A stretch of 64,000 bases of DNA, from positions 62,001-126,000 of the forward strand of contig NZ_JAETWB010000001.1 in the NCBI RefSeq assembly GCF_016773205.1, written 5' to 3'. Position numbers and translations under genes: made by a program. The stretch is from Belnapia arida. Its GTDB lineage: Bacteria > Pseudomonadota > Alphaproteobacteria > Acetobacterales > Acetobacteraceae. Below are positions 17,264 through 26,416 of the stretch, one piece after another. The first letter of the stretch is position 1. The number at the start of each line of letters is the position of its first letter. A model generated the notes under the pieces. The model did not search any database, was not told the origin of the DNA, and saw only the letters and a program-made list of their open reading frames with translations.

Positions 17264-17698
17264 CTAGTCCGCCGCCTCGGCCGTCTCCTGCCGCGCTGCC
17301 TGCACCAGCTCGGCGAGGCTGGTCCGGTCGAGATCGGCCAGCATCGCCGCTTCCGCCTGATCGAAGCGGCGGCGCAGCAGGGGTGGGATGCGCTGGCCGA
17401 GCGGGCAGGCCTGCGGGCCCCGCCGGTGCACGCGCAGCATTGCCTCCGGCGCCGGGTGGATGGCCCGCCAGACATCCTTGAGGCTGATCGCCTCCGGCGG
17501 CCGGGTGAGCATCGCCCCGCCCGGCCCACGCTGCACGGTGATGAGCCCGGCCCGCGAGAGCTGCCCGGCGATGCGCCGCACCACCACGGGGTTGGTGCCG
17601 ATGCTGGCCGCGAGGCGCAGGCTGGTCGCCCCGCCCGGGGGGTCGCTGGCGACGATGGTGAGGATATGGAGGCCGACGGAGAAGCGAGTCGCTATCAT
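17264..17698 (-). CDS. Rrf2-family transcriptional regulator
   Basis: 144-residue winged-helix regulator. The HTH lies in ATSLRLAASIGTNPVVVRRI, followed by the wing motif AGLITVQRGPGGAMLTRPPEAISL, which is diagnostic for Rrf2. IscR/NsrR-type proteins have three Cys near residues 90-110, but this one has only a single Cys there (ACPLGQ), so an Fe-S cluster is unlikely and it belongs to the YwnA-like branch. Targets unknown; the divergent mmcB-like gene 82 bases away or itself are candidates. Confidence 0.9.
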   Translation of the reverse strand: MIATRFSVGLHILTIVASDPPGGATSLRLAASIGTNPVVVRRIAGQLSRAGLITVQRGPGGAMLTRPPEAISLKDVWRAIHPAPEAMLRVHRRGPQACPLGQRIPPLLRRRFDQAEAAMLADLDRTSLAELVQAARQETAEAAD

Positions 17699-17779
17699 GA
17701 TTTATCATTTGGTAGGGCAGGCCGGCCCGGGTCGCCGGGGCCCTTTCCATCGTTTCGCTGACACCGGAGCCGTGAATTT

Positions 17780-18286
17780 GTGACCATTCTCCCATCAACG
17801 CCGGACTTGGCCCTGGGATGCACCTTGACGCCTGCGGAACGCACCAGCCTCGTCTGCCGGGCTGCGCAGCGCTTCTGCGGCCTCCACGGCTGGACGAGCC
17901 TGGCCGAGATGCCCCTGCCGAACGGCCGCCGGGCGGACCTGCTCGCCCTCCTGCCCGATGGCGGCTTCGCGATCGTCGAGGTGAAGTCCTGCGCCCGCGA
18001 TTTCCTCTCGGACCTGAAATGGCCCGACTACCGCGAGTATTGCGACCGGCTCTATTTCGCGGTGGACCTCGACTTCCCGCAGGCGCTGCTGCCGGAGGAT
18101 GCCGGCCTGCTCGTCGCCGACGGTCTGGAGATGGCCGAGCTCCGCCCCGCCCCGGCCCACCCGCTGGCCCCCGCCCGCCGCCGCGCCCTGTTGCACCGCT
18201 TCGCCATGCTGGCCGCGGAGCGCCTCTCCGCGCTGACCGACCCTGCCGGCCGCGCCGAGCGCCGCGCCGCGCTCAGGGTTGAATAG
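17780..18286 (+). CDS. mmcB: MmcB-family DNA repair protein
   Basis: 168-residue protein of the MmcB (DUF1052) family, found in alphaproteobacteria and linked to mitomycin C resistance in Caulobacter. It shows a PD-(D/E)xK nuclease core: Asp53 in GRRADLLALLPDGG, then IVEVKS with Glu67 and Lys69, then DFLSDLKWPDYREYCDRLYFAVD. It starts at GTG 17780; no ATG is available. The 3' end overlaps the convergent thioesterase by 14 bases. LexA-type control is plausible, but no clear SOS box was seen. Confidence 0.9.
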   Translation: MTILPSTPDLALGCTLTPAERTSLVCRAAQRFCGLHGWTSLAEMPLPNGRRADLLALLPDGGFAIVEVKSCARDFLSDLKWPDYREYCDRLYFAVDLDFPQALLPEDAGLLVADGLEMAELRPAPAHPLAPARRRALLHRFAMLAAERLSALTDPAGRAERRAALRVE

Positions 18287-18695
18287 GCACGCCTTCGGGG
18301 TCCCCGCTGCCTGCCCGGTAGCGGTGGGTGGAGGCGCCGAAGGCCACCATCCGCCCCTCCGCATCGAAGACCTCGGTGCGGGCGAAGAAGACGTTGCGCC
18401 CGCCCGTCGCCACCCGCCCCTCGGCCACCAGCCTGCCGCCGATCGCCGCCTGGCCGGTGAAGCGGCAATCGAGATCGAGCGTCACCGCCCGCCGCACCCG
18501 CCCCGGCACCGGGCAGAACAGCCCCGAGAAGGCCGCCGCCTGGTCGATCATCGAGAGCAGCAGCCCGCCATGCACGATGCCCGAGCGGTTGGCGTGGAAG
18601 GGCGCCGTCTCGCAGACCAGCCGCGCATAGCCCTCCCGCCATTCCTCGACCGTGATGCCGAGATGCTCGTGATAGGGCGAATGCGAGGGATCCAT
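18273..18695 (-). CDS. PaaI-family thioesterase
   Basis: 140-residue hotdog-fold acyl-CoA thioesterase. The family motif GIVHGGLLLSMIDQAAAFSGL is clear; the strand VTLDLDCRFTGQAAIGGRLVAEG follows. Start 18695 (MDPSHSPYHEHLGI) is chosen; upstream translation is low-complexity. The natural CoA ester is unknown. Converges on mmcB with a 14-base overlap and lies 32 bases upstream of motA's stop on the same strand. Confidence 0.88.
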   Translation of the reverse strand: MDPSHSPYHEHLGITVEEWREGYARLVCETAPFHANRSGIVHGGLLLSMIDQAAAFSGLFCPVPGRVRRAVTLDLDCRFTGQAAIGGRLVAEGRVATGGRNVFFARTEVFDAEGRMVAFGASTHRYRAGSGDPEGVPIQP

Positions 18696-18727
18696 GCCCG
18701 CACCGATGCCCGCGCCGCCCGCCCCGG

Positions 18728-19594
18728 TCAAGCGATCTGCAGCTCCTGCAGCGCCGCCTCCAGCTCCTGGAAGGTCGGCATCGAATGGCTCGGCGCGGTC
18801 TTGCGGCCCGCCTCCACCGCCACCTGCGGCGCATTGCCGTGCAGGTGGGCCACAAGGACGGCGCGGATCACCTCGTAGAACTTGCACTCCTCGTCGACCA
18901 CGCCCTTCAGCCGCGCCGCCATCGGCCCCATCAGGCCGTAGGCCAGCAGGATGCCGAGGAAGGTGCCGACCAGCGCGCCGCCGATCATCCCGCCCAGCAC
19001 CGCGGGCGGCTGGTCGATCGAGGCCATCGTCTTGATGACACCGAGTACCGCGGCGACGATGCCGAGCGCCGGCAGCGCATCGGCGATGGCTTGCATGGCA
19101 TGTGCCGCGTGCATCTCCTCGTTCGCCACCTTCTTGAGTTCCCGCGCCATGATGTCCTCGATCTGGTGCGGGTCGTCGGCATTCATGCCGACCATGCGCA
19201 GGTAGTCGCAGATCATGGTGGTGGCGACCTTGTCAGCCGCGATCTTGGGGAATTTCTGGAAGGCGGCGCTGTCCTCCGGCTTCTCGATGTGCGGCTCCAG
19301 CGCCATGGCGCCCTTCGATTGCGCCAGGCGGACGAAGTAGTAGAGCAGTGCGAGAAGATCGGAGTACTCGTGCTTGTGGAAGCGTGCGCCCTTGATGATC
19401 TTCCCGAAGCCGTCGAGCACGTGCTTGATGTCGTGCATGCTGTTCGACATGACGAAGGAGCCGACGGCGGCGCCGCCGATCATCATCATCTCGTAGGGCA
19501 GGGAATGCAGGATGATGCCGAACTTGCCGCCGGCGATGATGTAGCCGCCGAACACCATGGCCAGCAGGAAGACGAAGCCGCCGATCGTCGTCAT
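18728..19594 (-). CDS. motA: Flagellar motor stator protein MotA
   Basis: 288-residue inner-membrane proton channel subunit. Four membrane helices: near 5-22, 34-50, about 172-190 (LPALGIVAAVLGVIKTM, with the conserved Pro175) and 200-222. The cytoplasmic loop has HEYSDLLALLYYFVRLAQSKGAMALE, containing the conserved torque-generating Arg89 region and Glu100. Translated after motB with a 4-base ATGA overlap. No other flagellar gene is in the window, so the stator pair stands apart from the flagellar regulon. Confidence 0.95.
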   Translation of the reverse strand: MTTIGGFVFLLAMVFGGYIIAGGKFGIILHSLPYEMMMIGGAAVGSFVMSNSMHDIKHVLDGFGKIIKGARFHKHEYSDLLALLYYFVRLAQSKGAMALEPHIEKPEDSAAFQKFPKIAADKVATTMICDYLRMVGMNADDPHQIEDIMARELKKVANEEMHAAHAMQAIADALPALGIVAAVLGVIKTMASIDQPPAVLGGMIGGALVGTFLGILLAYGLMGPMAARLKGVVDEECKFYEVIRAVLVAHLHGNAPQVAVEAGRKTAPSHSMPTFQELEAALQELQIA

Positions 19595-20559
19595 CGCGCG
19601 GCACTCTCCGGCAGCTGCCGCAGCAGGGTGATGCCGACGCGCCTGTTGGCGGGATTGGTCGGCTCGGCCGGCAGCAGCAGGTCGCGCTCGGCATGGCCGG
19701 TGACGCTTTGCAGCCTGGCCTCGGCGATGCCGCCCTCGACCATCAGCCGCCGCACCGCATTGGCCCGCTCGGCCGAAAGCTCCCAGTTGCCCCGCTCGCC
19801 GCCGCGGAAGGGCGTCGCATCCGTATGGCCGGCGATGGCGAGCCCGTTCGGCAGCCGCGCCGCCACCCGGATCACCTGTTGCAGCAGCGCCCGCGCCCGC
19901 TCGTTCGGCGCCGCGCTGCCCGCGGCGAACATCGGCCGCCGCTCGGCATCGAGGATCTGGATGCGCAGGCCCTCCGGCACCTGCTCGACGACGAGCTGCC
20001 GCGCCAGCTCCGCCAGCGCCGGGTCGTCGCGCACCGCGGCGCGGATATCCTCCGCGGCGCGCTCCAGCGCCACCCGCTCCCGCCGCGCCAGCTCCTCGCG
20101 CAGCGCCGCATCGGGGATGGCGGCGGTGTCCGGCTGCGCCGCATGCGGCACCTCGGTCTGGTCCGGCTGGGGCGGGAGGGCGGGGGAGGGCGGCGCCGCC
20201 GGCGTGTCGCCATCCTCCTCGATGTCGAGGAGGAAGGGCGCCTGCCCCCGCTCCACCCGCACCGCACCGCTGTCCGAGACCGAAGCCCCCTCCGCATGCG
20301 GCGTCCTGCCGCCGAAGGGCTGGCCGCTGCCCGAGTTGGCCCGGGCCAGCACGTTGTTCGGCGAGAAGAAGTCGGCAAGTCCGCGCCGCTGCTCCTCGGA
20401 CGTGGCGTTGAGCAGCCACATCAGCAGGAAGAAGGCCATCATCGCCGTGACGAAATCGGCATAGGCGACCTTCCAGGCGCCGCCATGATGCCCGTGCTCG
20501 CCGCCTTCCTCCTTGCGGATGACGATGGTGACGCCGCCCTTCTTGCCCTTGCCCGCCAT
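19591..20559 (-). CDS. motB: Flagellar motor stator protein MotB
   Basis: 322-residue stator subunit that anchors MotA to peptidoglycan. One N-terminal helix with the essential proton-binding Asp35 in WKVAYADFVTAMMAFFLLMW, a Pro/Ala linker at about 100-160, and an OmpA-like peptidoglycan-binding domain (LAIAGHTDATPFRGG, LSAERANAVRRLMVEGG). A His/Glu-rich stretch GGEHGHHGG precedes the helix. The upstream gene of the motB-motA pair; promoter probably in 20560-20735. Confidence 0.95.
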   Translation of the reverse strand: MAGKGKKGGVTIVIRKEEGGEHGHHGGAWKVAYADFVTAMMAFFLLMWLLNATSEEQRRGLADFFSPNNVLARANSGSGQPFGGRTPHAEGASVSDSGAVRVERGQAPFLLDIEEDGDTPAAPPSPALPPQPDQTEVPHAAQPDTAAIPDAALREELARRERVALERAAEDIRAAVRDDPALAELARQLVVEQVPEGLRIQILDAERRPMFAAGSAAPNERARALLQQVIRVAARLPNGLAIAGHTDATPFRGGERGNWELSAERANAVRRLMVEGGIAEARLQSVTGHAERDLLLPAEPTNPANRRVGITLLRQLPESAAR

Positions 20560-20735
20560 GCCTGCACTCCGATGGCGGCACTCTCCCCCGGCTCCCTTAA
20601 TTTCCGCCTAAGCCCAAGCCGCGGGCACTTTGCCGCCTCCCTGGGCAGCCTCGGCCCCACCATCGCCGCCGGGCCCCGCGCCATCCTGGCACGCGCCTTG
20701 CGTCGCAGCCCCGGCAGAGACCTGGGAACCACCGC

Positions 20736-21689
20736 ATGATCCTCTATCTGGCGCGGCGCATCGTCTACGCGATCCCGATCGCCCTCGCCGTCGGCTTCGT
20801 CTGCTTCATGCTGGTGCAGATCGCCCCCGGCGACCCGATCAATGCCATCGTCCCGCCCGACGCGCCCGCCGATGTGGTGGAGCAGGTCCGCCGCGACTAC
20901 GGCCTCGACAAGCCGCTGCCGGTCCAGTTCGGCCTCTGGCTGTCGAAGGTCGTGGTCGGCGATCTCGGCCGCTCGCTCGCCACCGGCCGCCCGGTCTGGG
21001 CCGATCTCCGCAGCGCCATCGGCAACACGCTGATGCTGGCCTTCTGCGCCTCCGGCCTCGGCTTCATCCTCGGCTGCATCCTGGGCGGCCTCGCCGGCAC
21101 CTTCCGCGGCTCGGCCATCGACCGTGGCGCCACCGGCATCGCCGTCGCCGGCGTCTCCGTCCCGCACTACTGGCTGGGGATGGTGATGGTCGTCGTCTTC
21201 TCCGTCCAGCTCAACTGGCTGCCGGCGATGGGCGCTGGCCCCGGCGGCTCCTCCGACTGGGGCTGGGACTGGGAGCACGTCAAGCATCTCGTCCTGCCGA
21301 CCATCACCCTCTCGGTCATCCCGATGGGCATCGTCACCCGCACCGTGCGCGGCATCGTCGCCGAGATCATGAACCAGGAATTCATCACCGCCCTGCGCGG
21401 CAAGGGGATGACGCGCCGCGGCATCTTCCTGCATGTCGTCAAGAACGCCGCGCCCAACGCACTGGCGGTGATGGGCCTCCAGCTCGGCTACCTGATGGGC
21501 GGCTCCATCCTGGTCGAGACCGTCTTCTCCTGGCCGGGGACGGGCCTCCTGCTGAACAGCGCCATCTTCCAGCGCGACCTGCCGGTGCTGCAGGGGACGA
21601 TCCTGGTGCTGGCGATGTTCTTCGTCGCCCTGAACCTGCTCGTCGACCTGATCCAGACCACCCTCGACCCCCGCATCAAGCGCGCCTGA
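20736..21689 (+). CDS. Dipeptide/oligopeptide-type ABC permease (DppB-like)
   Basis: 317-residue permease with six helices. The family opening MILYLARRIVYAIPIALAVG, the periplasmic part with DYGLDKPLPVQFGLWLSKVV, and the EAA loop (FITALRGKGMTRRGIFLHVV) are typical of DppB/OppB/GsiC. The C terminus is NLLVDLIQTTLDPRIK. Followed 13 bases later by a DppC-like gene. Neither ATPases nor a binding protein accompany the pair; the substrate is unknown. Confidence 0.93.
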   Translation: MILYLARRIVYAIPIALAVGFVCFMLVQIAPGDPINAIVPPDAPADVVEQVRRDYGLDKPLPVQFGLWLSKVVVGDLGRSLATGRPVWADLRSAIGNTLMLAFCASGLGFILGCILGGLAGTFRGSAIDRGATGIAVAGVSVPHYWLGMVMVVVFSVQLNWLPAMGAGPGGSSDWGWDWEHVKHLVLPTITLSVIPMGIVTRTVRGIVAEIMNQEFITALRGKGMTRRGIFLHVVKNAAPNALAVMGLQLGYLMGGSILVETVFSWPGTGLLLNSAIFQRDLPVLQGTILVLAMFFVALNLLVDLIQTTLDPRIKRA

Positions 21690-21702
21690 GGAGCCTGCAT
21701 CG

Positions 21703-22614
21703 ATGAGCACGGCCACCACCCCGACCGCCGCGGAAGCGGAACTCGCCGTACAGGCCCGGCAGGCCCCCGTCCGCTCGCAGGGCTACTGGGCCGGCGTCTT
21801 CAAGCGCCTGCGGCGAGACCCGGTGACGATCGCCTGCGCCGCCATCCTGCTGCTGATGCTGCTGGCGATCGTCTTCGCCCCGCTGCTCGCGCCGCACGAC
21901 CCCTACCAGGGCAGCATGATCCGCCGCCTCCGCGCCATCGGCACGCCGAACTACCTGCTCGGCACCGACGAGCTCGGCCGCGACATCCTGACGCGCCTGC
22001 TCTATGGCGGCCGCCTCTCCTGGTTCATGGGCATCGTGCCCGTGGCCTTCGCCTTCGTCATCGGCACGACGCTCGGCGTCACCGCCGGCTTCATGGGCGG
22101 CCGCGTGAACATGGCGATCATGCGCGTCACCGATGTCTTCTACGCCTTCCCCTCGGTGCTGCTCGCCGTCGCCATCTCGGGGGCGCTCGGCGCCGGCATC
22201 TTCAACGCCATCCTCTCGCTGACGCTGGTCTTCGTGCCGCAGATCATCCGCGTGGCCGAGAGCGTGACGCAGGGCGTGCGCAGCCTCGATTTCGTCGATG
22301 CGGCGCGGGCCTCCGGCGCCTCCGGCTTCACCATCGTCCGCGTGCATGTGCTCGGCAACGTGCTCGGCCCGATCTTCGTCTATGCCACGGGCCTCATCAG
22401 CGTCTGCATGATCCTCTCCTCGGGCCTCAGCTTCCTCGGCCTCGGCACCAAGCCGCCCGAGCCGGAATGGGGGCTGATGCTGAACACGCTGCGCACGGCC
22501 ATCTATGTCCAGCCCTGGGTCGCGGTGCTGCCCGGCGCCTGCATCTTCGTCACCTCCATCTGCTTCAACCTGCTGAGCGACGGGCTGCGCCAGGCGATGG
22601 ACGTGAAGGGCTGA
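21703..22614 (+). CDS. Dipeptide/oligopeptide-type ABC permease (DppC-like)
   Basis: 303-residue second permease. The N-terminal OppC_N region YWAGVFKRLRRDPVTIACAA is followed by FAPLLAPHDPYQGS, GTDELGRDILTRLLYGGR and the EAA loop (SLDFVDAARASGASGFTIV), ending FNLLSDGLRQAMDVKG. These are strict DppC/GsiD signatures. Operon with the preceding permease. Convergent with the LysR-type gene 23 bases downstream, which leaves no room for more genes of the operon; the ATPases must be elsewhere. Confidence 0.93.
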   Translation: MSTATTPTAAEAELAVQARQAPVRSQGYWAGVFKRLRRDPVTIACAAILLLMLLAIVFAPLLAPHDPYQGSMIRRLRAIGTPNYLLGTDELGRDILTRLLYGGRLSWFMGIVPVAFAFVIGTTLGVTAGFMGGRVNMAIMRVTDVFYAFPSVLLAVAISGALGAGIFNAILSLTLVFVPQIIRVAESVTQGVRSLDFVDAARASGASGFTIVRVHVLGNVLGPIFVYATGLISVCMILSSGLSFLGLGTKPPEPEWGLMLNTLRTAIYVQPWVAVLPGACIFVTSICFNLLSDGLRQAMDVKG

Positions 22615-22637
22615 GCGCCGCCCCAGCAGGCGCGCCG

Positions 22638-23564
22638 TCATAGCGGCGGCGCGCGGACCCCGTCCGCGGCGAGGGCCTCCGCCATGGCCTCGGCGACATG
22701 CATCACCACCGGGTCGCCGCTACGCCGGTCATGCCAGGCGAGGTCGAGCCGGAAGCCCTCGACGGGCAGGGGCGGGGGCCTGACGGTCAGCGCGGCCCCT
22801 GCGGGGACGCAGCGCGTCGGCAGCATGGCGATCAGGTCCGACCCGGCCAGCAGGGGCGGCACCATGAGAAAGCTCGGCACCACCACCCCGACCCGGCGTG
22901 CCAGGCCACGCGCCGCCAGCCCGGCGTCCAGCGGCGTCTCCGTCCCGCCATGCCCGGAGACGACGACATGCGGAAAGGCCAGCCAGCGGGCGAGGTCGAA
23001 CTCCGCCGCCGCCGGATGGCCGGGCCGCATGACGACGCAATAGGTCTCGTCCAGCAGCCGCCGCTGGCGGAGCGGCGGATCCAGCGGCGGCAGGACCGAG
23101 GCCACCAGATCCGCCTCGCCGTGATGGAGCCGCGTCAGGGCATCCGCCGCGCCGGCCCAGGGCAGCAGGGCGAGGGTGACACCGGGCGCCGTATGAGCGA
23201 GCCGTGCCTGCAGCGTCACCAGCAGCGCCACGCCCGGCGCATCGGCCATCAGCAGACGGACGGTCTGCCGTGTGGTCGCCAGATTGCGGCCCGGACGCCT
23301 CAGCACGTCCCGCAGCGCCGCCAGCGCCTCGCCTAGCGGCGCCCGCAGAGCCTCGCCCAACGGCGTGAGGCGCAGGCCCCCGCGCCCACGCTCGAGCAGC
23401 GGGTCGCCGAAGAGGTGCCGCAGCCGGTCCAACGCATTCGAGGCCGCGGGCTGCGACAGGCCAAGGCGCCGCGCCGCGCGGGTGACATGCGCCTCCTCCA
23501 GCAAGGCATCGAGCACGACGAGGAGGTTCAGGTCGATCCCGCGTAGTCCATTCACCCGGTCCAT
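22638..23564 (-). CDS. LysR-family transcriptional regulator
   Basis: 308-residue LTTR. N-terminal winged HTH: DLNLLVVLDALLEEAHVTRAARRLGLSQPAASNALDRLR, read here in pieces as DLNLLVVLDALL and LGLSQPAASNALDRLRHLFG. The rest is a periplasmic-binding-type effector domain. NodD/LinR-like branches share the opening. ATG 23564 is preferred; a TTG at 23579 would add five residues. Divergent from a flavodoxin-fold oxidoreductase gene with a palindrome between them, the usual layout of a LysR regulator and its target. Confidence 0.92.
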   Translation of the reverse strand: MDRVNGLRGIDLNLLVVLDALLEEAHVTRAARRLGLSQPAASNALDRLRHLFGDPLLERGRGGLRLTPLGEALRAPLGEALAALRDVLRRPGRNLATTRQTVRLLMADAPGVALLVTLQARLAHTAPGVTLALLPWAGAADALTRLHHGEADLVASVLPPLDPPLRQRRLLDETYCVVMRPGHPAAAEFDLARWLAFPHVVVSGHGGTETPLDAGLAARGLARRVGVVVPSFLMVPPLLAGSDLIAMLPTRCVPAGAALTVRPPPLPVEGFRLDLAWHDRRSGDPVVMHVAEAMAEALAADGVRAPPL

Positions 23565-23581
23565 GGCCGCCCATACCAACC

Positions 23582-23592
23582 ATCCATTGGAT
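23582..23592. promoter_or_regulatory. Palindrome in LysR/oxidoreductase intergenic region
   Basis: ATCCATTGGAT, a perfect 5-1-5 palindrome in the 79-base gap between the divergent genes. A candidate LysR operator by position; its centre is about 57 bases before the oxidoreductase start. Confidence 0.4.
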
Positions 23593-23643
23593 CAATAGTA
23601 GGCGCCGCCCCATCCTCCTCCGCAACAACCGAGGAGCAACAAC

Positions 23644-24183
23644 GTGACCGAGACCCTGATCCTCATCTCCCATCCCGGCTACGCCGCCTCCCGCGCCAAC
23701 CGCGCCCTGGCCGAGGCCGCCGCCGCGCTGCCAGGGGTGGAGGTGGCGCATCTGGAGGCGCTCTATCCCGATGGCCGGTTCGACCTTGATGCGGAGGTCG
23801 CGCGCCTGCTTGGGGCCCGCCGCATCGTCCTGCATTTCCCGGTGCAGTGGTACTCCACTCCGCCGCTGCTCAAGGCCTGGCAGGACGCGGTGCTGACCCG
23901 GATGTTCTACATCAACGCGGAAACCGAAGGCGCACGCCTTGCCGGGCGGCCGTTGCTGGTGGCGGCCACGGCGGGCAACCGGCCCGAGGCCTATGACGCG
24001 ACGGGCATGAACCTCTACCCCCTGCCGGAGCTGCTGCGCCCCCTGCATGCGACCGCCCATCGCTGCGGGCTGGCGTGGCAGGAGCCCTTCCTGATCTTCA
24101 ACGCCAGGACCGCTTCGGCGGACGATCTGGCGAGCGCCGGCGCCGCCTATCGGGAACGCCTGCTCGCGCTCAGTCAGGAGTGA
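23644..24183 (+). CDS. NAD(P)H-dependent oxidoreductase, flavodoxin fold (KefF/YwrO-like)
   Basis: 179-residue FMN/FAD-dependent quinone reductase-type enzyme. TETLILISHPGYAASRANRAL is the phosphate-binding start of the family; FPVQWYSTPPLLKAWQDAVLT is the second hallmark, with LLVAATAGNRPEAY later. It begins at GTG 23644 after a GAGGAGCAAC site. It probably reduces quinones or electrophiles and is probably controlled by the divergent LysR protein. Confidence 0.88.
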   Translation: MTETLILISHPGYAASRANRALAEAAAALPGVEVAHLEALYPDGRFDLDAEVARLLGARRIVLHFPVQWYSTPPLLKAWQDAVLTRMFYINAETEGARLAGRPLLVAATAGNRPEAYDATGMNLYPLPELLRPLHATAHRCGLAWQEPFLIFNARTASADDLASAGAAYRERLLALSQE

Positions 24184-24226
24184 CCGGACCGGCGGGGCTC
24201 GCCCATCTTATTTCGCAGCGCTTTCC

Positions 24227-24243
24227 ATGAATTCTGCATTCAT
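24227..24243. promoter_or_regulatory. Inverted repeat upstream of MFS gene
   Basis: ATGAAT / ATTCAT separated by 5 bases, 40 bases before the MFS start in a slightly AT-richer patch. A candidate operator; no cognate regulator gene is adjacent. Confidence 0.3.
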
Positions 24244-24282
24244 CCAGTTGTCTAGCCGTCTACCCAAGCGCAGCCTGGCCTT

Positions 24283-25434
24283 ATGGACGCCACCGCTGCC
24301 GACCGCGCCTCCCGCGATGCCTCGATCACCCTCGGCCTGACCCTGCCGACCGATACCGTCCTCTACCTCCTGCTGCCCCTGCATGCCGCCACCTTCGGCG
24401 TCACCTTCGCCGAAGCCGGCCTGTTGCTCGCCGCCAACCGCCTCGTCCGCATCGCCGGCTATGGCTGGATCGCCCGGCTCTACGAGCGGCGCGGCCCGCG
24501 TACCGCCTGCGCGCTTGCCGTGGTCGGCGCGGCGCTCTCCTCGCTCGGCTACGCGGTGCTACCCGGCCTCTGGTGGCTGCTGGCGGCACGGCTGCTCTGG
24601 GGCCTCTCCTTCGCTGCGCTGAACATCGCGACGCAGGCCCTCGCCACTGCCGAGGCAGGGGGCGCCGCCCGCCGCAGCGGCCGCTCCCGCGCCATCATCG
24701 CCACCGGGCCGATGATCGGCCTCGTCGCCGGCGCGTTGATCGCAGAGGCTTACGGCCCCCACCTCGTCTTCCTTCTGCTCGCCGGCATCGCCCTCACCGC
24801 GCTGCCCTTCGCCCTTCGCCTGCCGGGCGGCCAGGGCGAGGCGGTGCGCGGCGCCCCGCGCTTCGGCCTGCCGGCGCGGATCGATGTCTGGTCCTTCGTG
24901 CAGGGGATGGCGCTGGACGGCGTCTTCGTCCTCGGCCTTTCGGTGCTGGCCGCGCTCGCCCTGGGCGGGGCAGGGCAGGGGGCCGCCCTGGCTGCGGGCC
25001 TGGCGCTCGCCCTGCGCTACGCCTCGGAGATCGCCCTCGGCCCGGCCGGCGGGGCATTGGCCGACCGCTTCGGCGCGGCGCGGATGCTCATCCTGCTTTC
25101 GGTCGCTTCCGCCCTCGCGCTCGCCGCCATCGGCCTCGGCGGCCTGGGGCTCTGGGTCGGCGCGCTGCTCGTCGTGCTGTTGCGCGGCCTGTTGCAGCCC
25201 CTCCCGGCCCCCGTCGTCGCTGCGCGGAACCCGGGTGCCGAGCGCGTCCCGGCCCTCGCCCGCCTCGCCACCTGGCGCGACCTCGGCGCCGGCGCCGGTC
25301 CGCTGGCAGCCGGGCTGCTGCTGCCGGTCCTGCCGCCCGCCCTGGTCTACGGGCTGACCGGCCTCGCCCTGCTTTGTGCCGCCCTGGCGCTGCCCGGCCT
25401 CATGCCGGAAACACCCGCGCCGCGAGCGCGGTGA
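24283..25434 (+). CDS. Major facilitator superfamily transporter
   Basis: 383-residue membrane protein with about twelve hydrophobic helices in two halves joined by a loop near 180-200 ([16 protein letters not shown]). The MFS motif between helices 2 and 3 is seen as [17 protein letters not shown], and the equivalent in the second half as [18 protein letters not shown]. Resembles drug/metabolite exporters, but the substrate is not deducible. The 3' end overlaps the convergent cysA by 35 bases. Confidence 0.88.
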   Translation: MDATAADRASRDASITLGLTLPTDTVLYLLLPLHAATFGVTFAEAGLLLAANRLVRIAGYGWIARLYERRGPRTACALAVVGAALSSLGYAVLPGLWWLLAARLLWGLSFAALNIATQALATAEAGGAARRSGRSRAIIATGPMIGLVAGALIAEAYGPHLVFLLLAGIALTALPFALRLPGGQGEAVRGAPRFGLPARIDVWSFVQGMALDGVFVLGLSVLAALALGGAGQGAALAAGLALALRYASEIALGPAGGALADRFGAARMLILLSVASALALAAIGLGGLGLWVGALLVVLLRGLLQPLPAPVVAARNPGAERVPALARLATWRDLGAGAGPLAAGLLLPVLPPALVYGLTGLALLCAALALPGLMPETPAPRAR

Positions 25435-26416
25435 CGCGGCAGGGCTCTCCCCGCCGCGGCATCCAGCCGGGCGCGGGCGTGGCCTCCAGCAGCATCCCCG
25501 CCGTCTCCACCGTCAGCCGCACCCCCCGCCCATCCTGCCGCGCCGCTGCGACACGCGCTTCGCCCGCCCCCGGCTCGACCAGCAGGTCGACCGGCCGGAG
25601 GAAGGCCACCGCCTTGCCCTCCGCCACGCCCGCCACGGCAACCGGCGGCAACCCCTCGAACCAGGCCTGGCCGTCCCGCACCACGCAATCGATCGGCACT
25701 GCATCGCCGAGGAACCCCGCCACCCCCGCATCCGCCGGCGCCGCCAGCAGCGCCTCCGGCGTGTCGAACTGCACGACGCGCCCGTCGCGCATCACCGCCA
25801 CCCGGTCGGCCAGCTCCAGCGCCTCGTCCTGGTCATGGGTGACGAAGAGGCTGGTCAGCCCCAGCCTGTCATGCAGCCCGCGCAGCCAGTGCCGAAGCTC
25901 CTTCCGTACCTTCGCATCCAGCGCGCCGAAGGGCTCATCGAGCAGCAGCACCCTCGGCTCGATCGCCAGCGCCCGGGCGAGGGCCACCCTCTGCCGTTGC
26001 CCGCCCGAAAGCTGGTCGGGATGGCGCCCGCCCATCCCCGGCAGCCGCACCAGCGCCAGCAGTTCCTCCACCCGCCGCACGATCTCTGCGCGCCCCGGCC
26101 GCAGCCGGCGCGGCTTGATGCGCAACCCGAAGGCGATGTTCTCGAACACCGTCATGTGGCGGAACAGCGCGTAGTTCTGGAAGACGAAGCCGACCCCCCG
26201 TTCCCGCGCCGGCACGGCGGCCATGTCCCGCCCCTCGATCAGCACCTGCCCCGCATCCGGAAATTCGAGCCCGGCGAGGCTGCGCAGCAGCGTCGTCTTC
26301 CCGCTCCCCGACGCCCCCAGCAGCGCGACGAACTCCCCCGCGCGCAGGGCAAGGTTCACCCCGTCCAGCGCCGCCACCCCGCCATAGCGAAGATGCAAAC
26401 CCTGGACCTCGATCAC
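25400..26416 (-). CDS. cysA: Sulfate/thiosulfate import ATPase CysA
   Basis: 338-residue ATPase of the sulfate importer. Walker [18 protein letters not shown]-loop [21 protein letters not shown], signature [14 protein letters not shown], Walker [13 protein letters not shown], switch [14 protein letters not shown]; a TOBE-like C-terminal part. Starts at GTG 26416, overlapping the cysW stop as GTGA. Last gene of cysPTWA. At 3' it overlaps the MFS gene tail to tail. Confidence 0.93.
   Translation of the reverse strand: MIEVQGLHLRYGGVAALDGVNLALRAGEFVALLGASGSGKTTLLRSLAGLEFPDAGQVLIEGRDMAAVPARERGVGFVFQNYALFRHMTVFENIAFGLRIKPRRLRPGRAEIVRRVEELLALVRLPGMGGRHPDQLSGGQRQRVALARALAIEPRVLLLDEPFGALDAKVRKELRHWLRGLHDRLGLTSLFVTHDQDEALELADRVAVMRDGRVVQFDTPEALLAAPADAGVAGFLGDAVPIDCVVRDGQAWFEGLPPVAVAGVAEGKAVAFLRPVDLLVEPGAGEARVAAARQDGRGVRLTVETAGMLLEATPAPGWMPRRGEPCRVTALAARVFPA

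Noticed and set aside
17264-17698. IscR/NsrR-type Fe-S sensor
   Set aside because: The Rrf2 protein has only one Cys in the cluster region, so an Fe-S sensor role is not supported.
18785-20464. 559-residue plus-strand frame over motA/motB
   Set aside because: Antisense shadow; both motor genes are intact with key residues.
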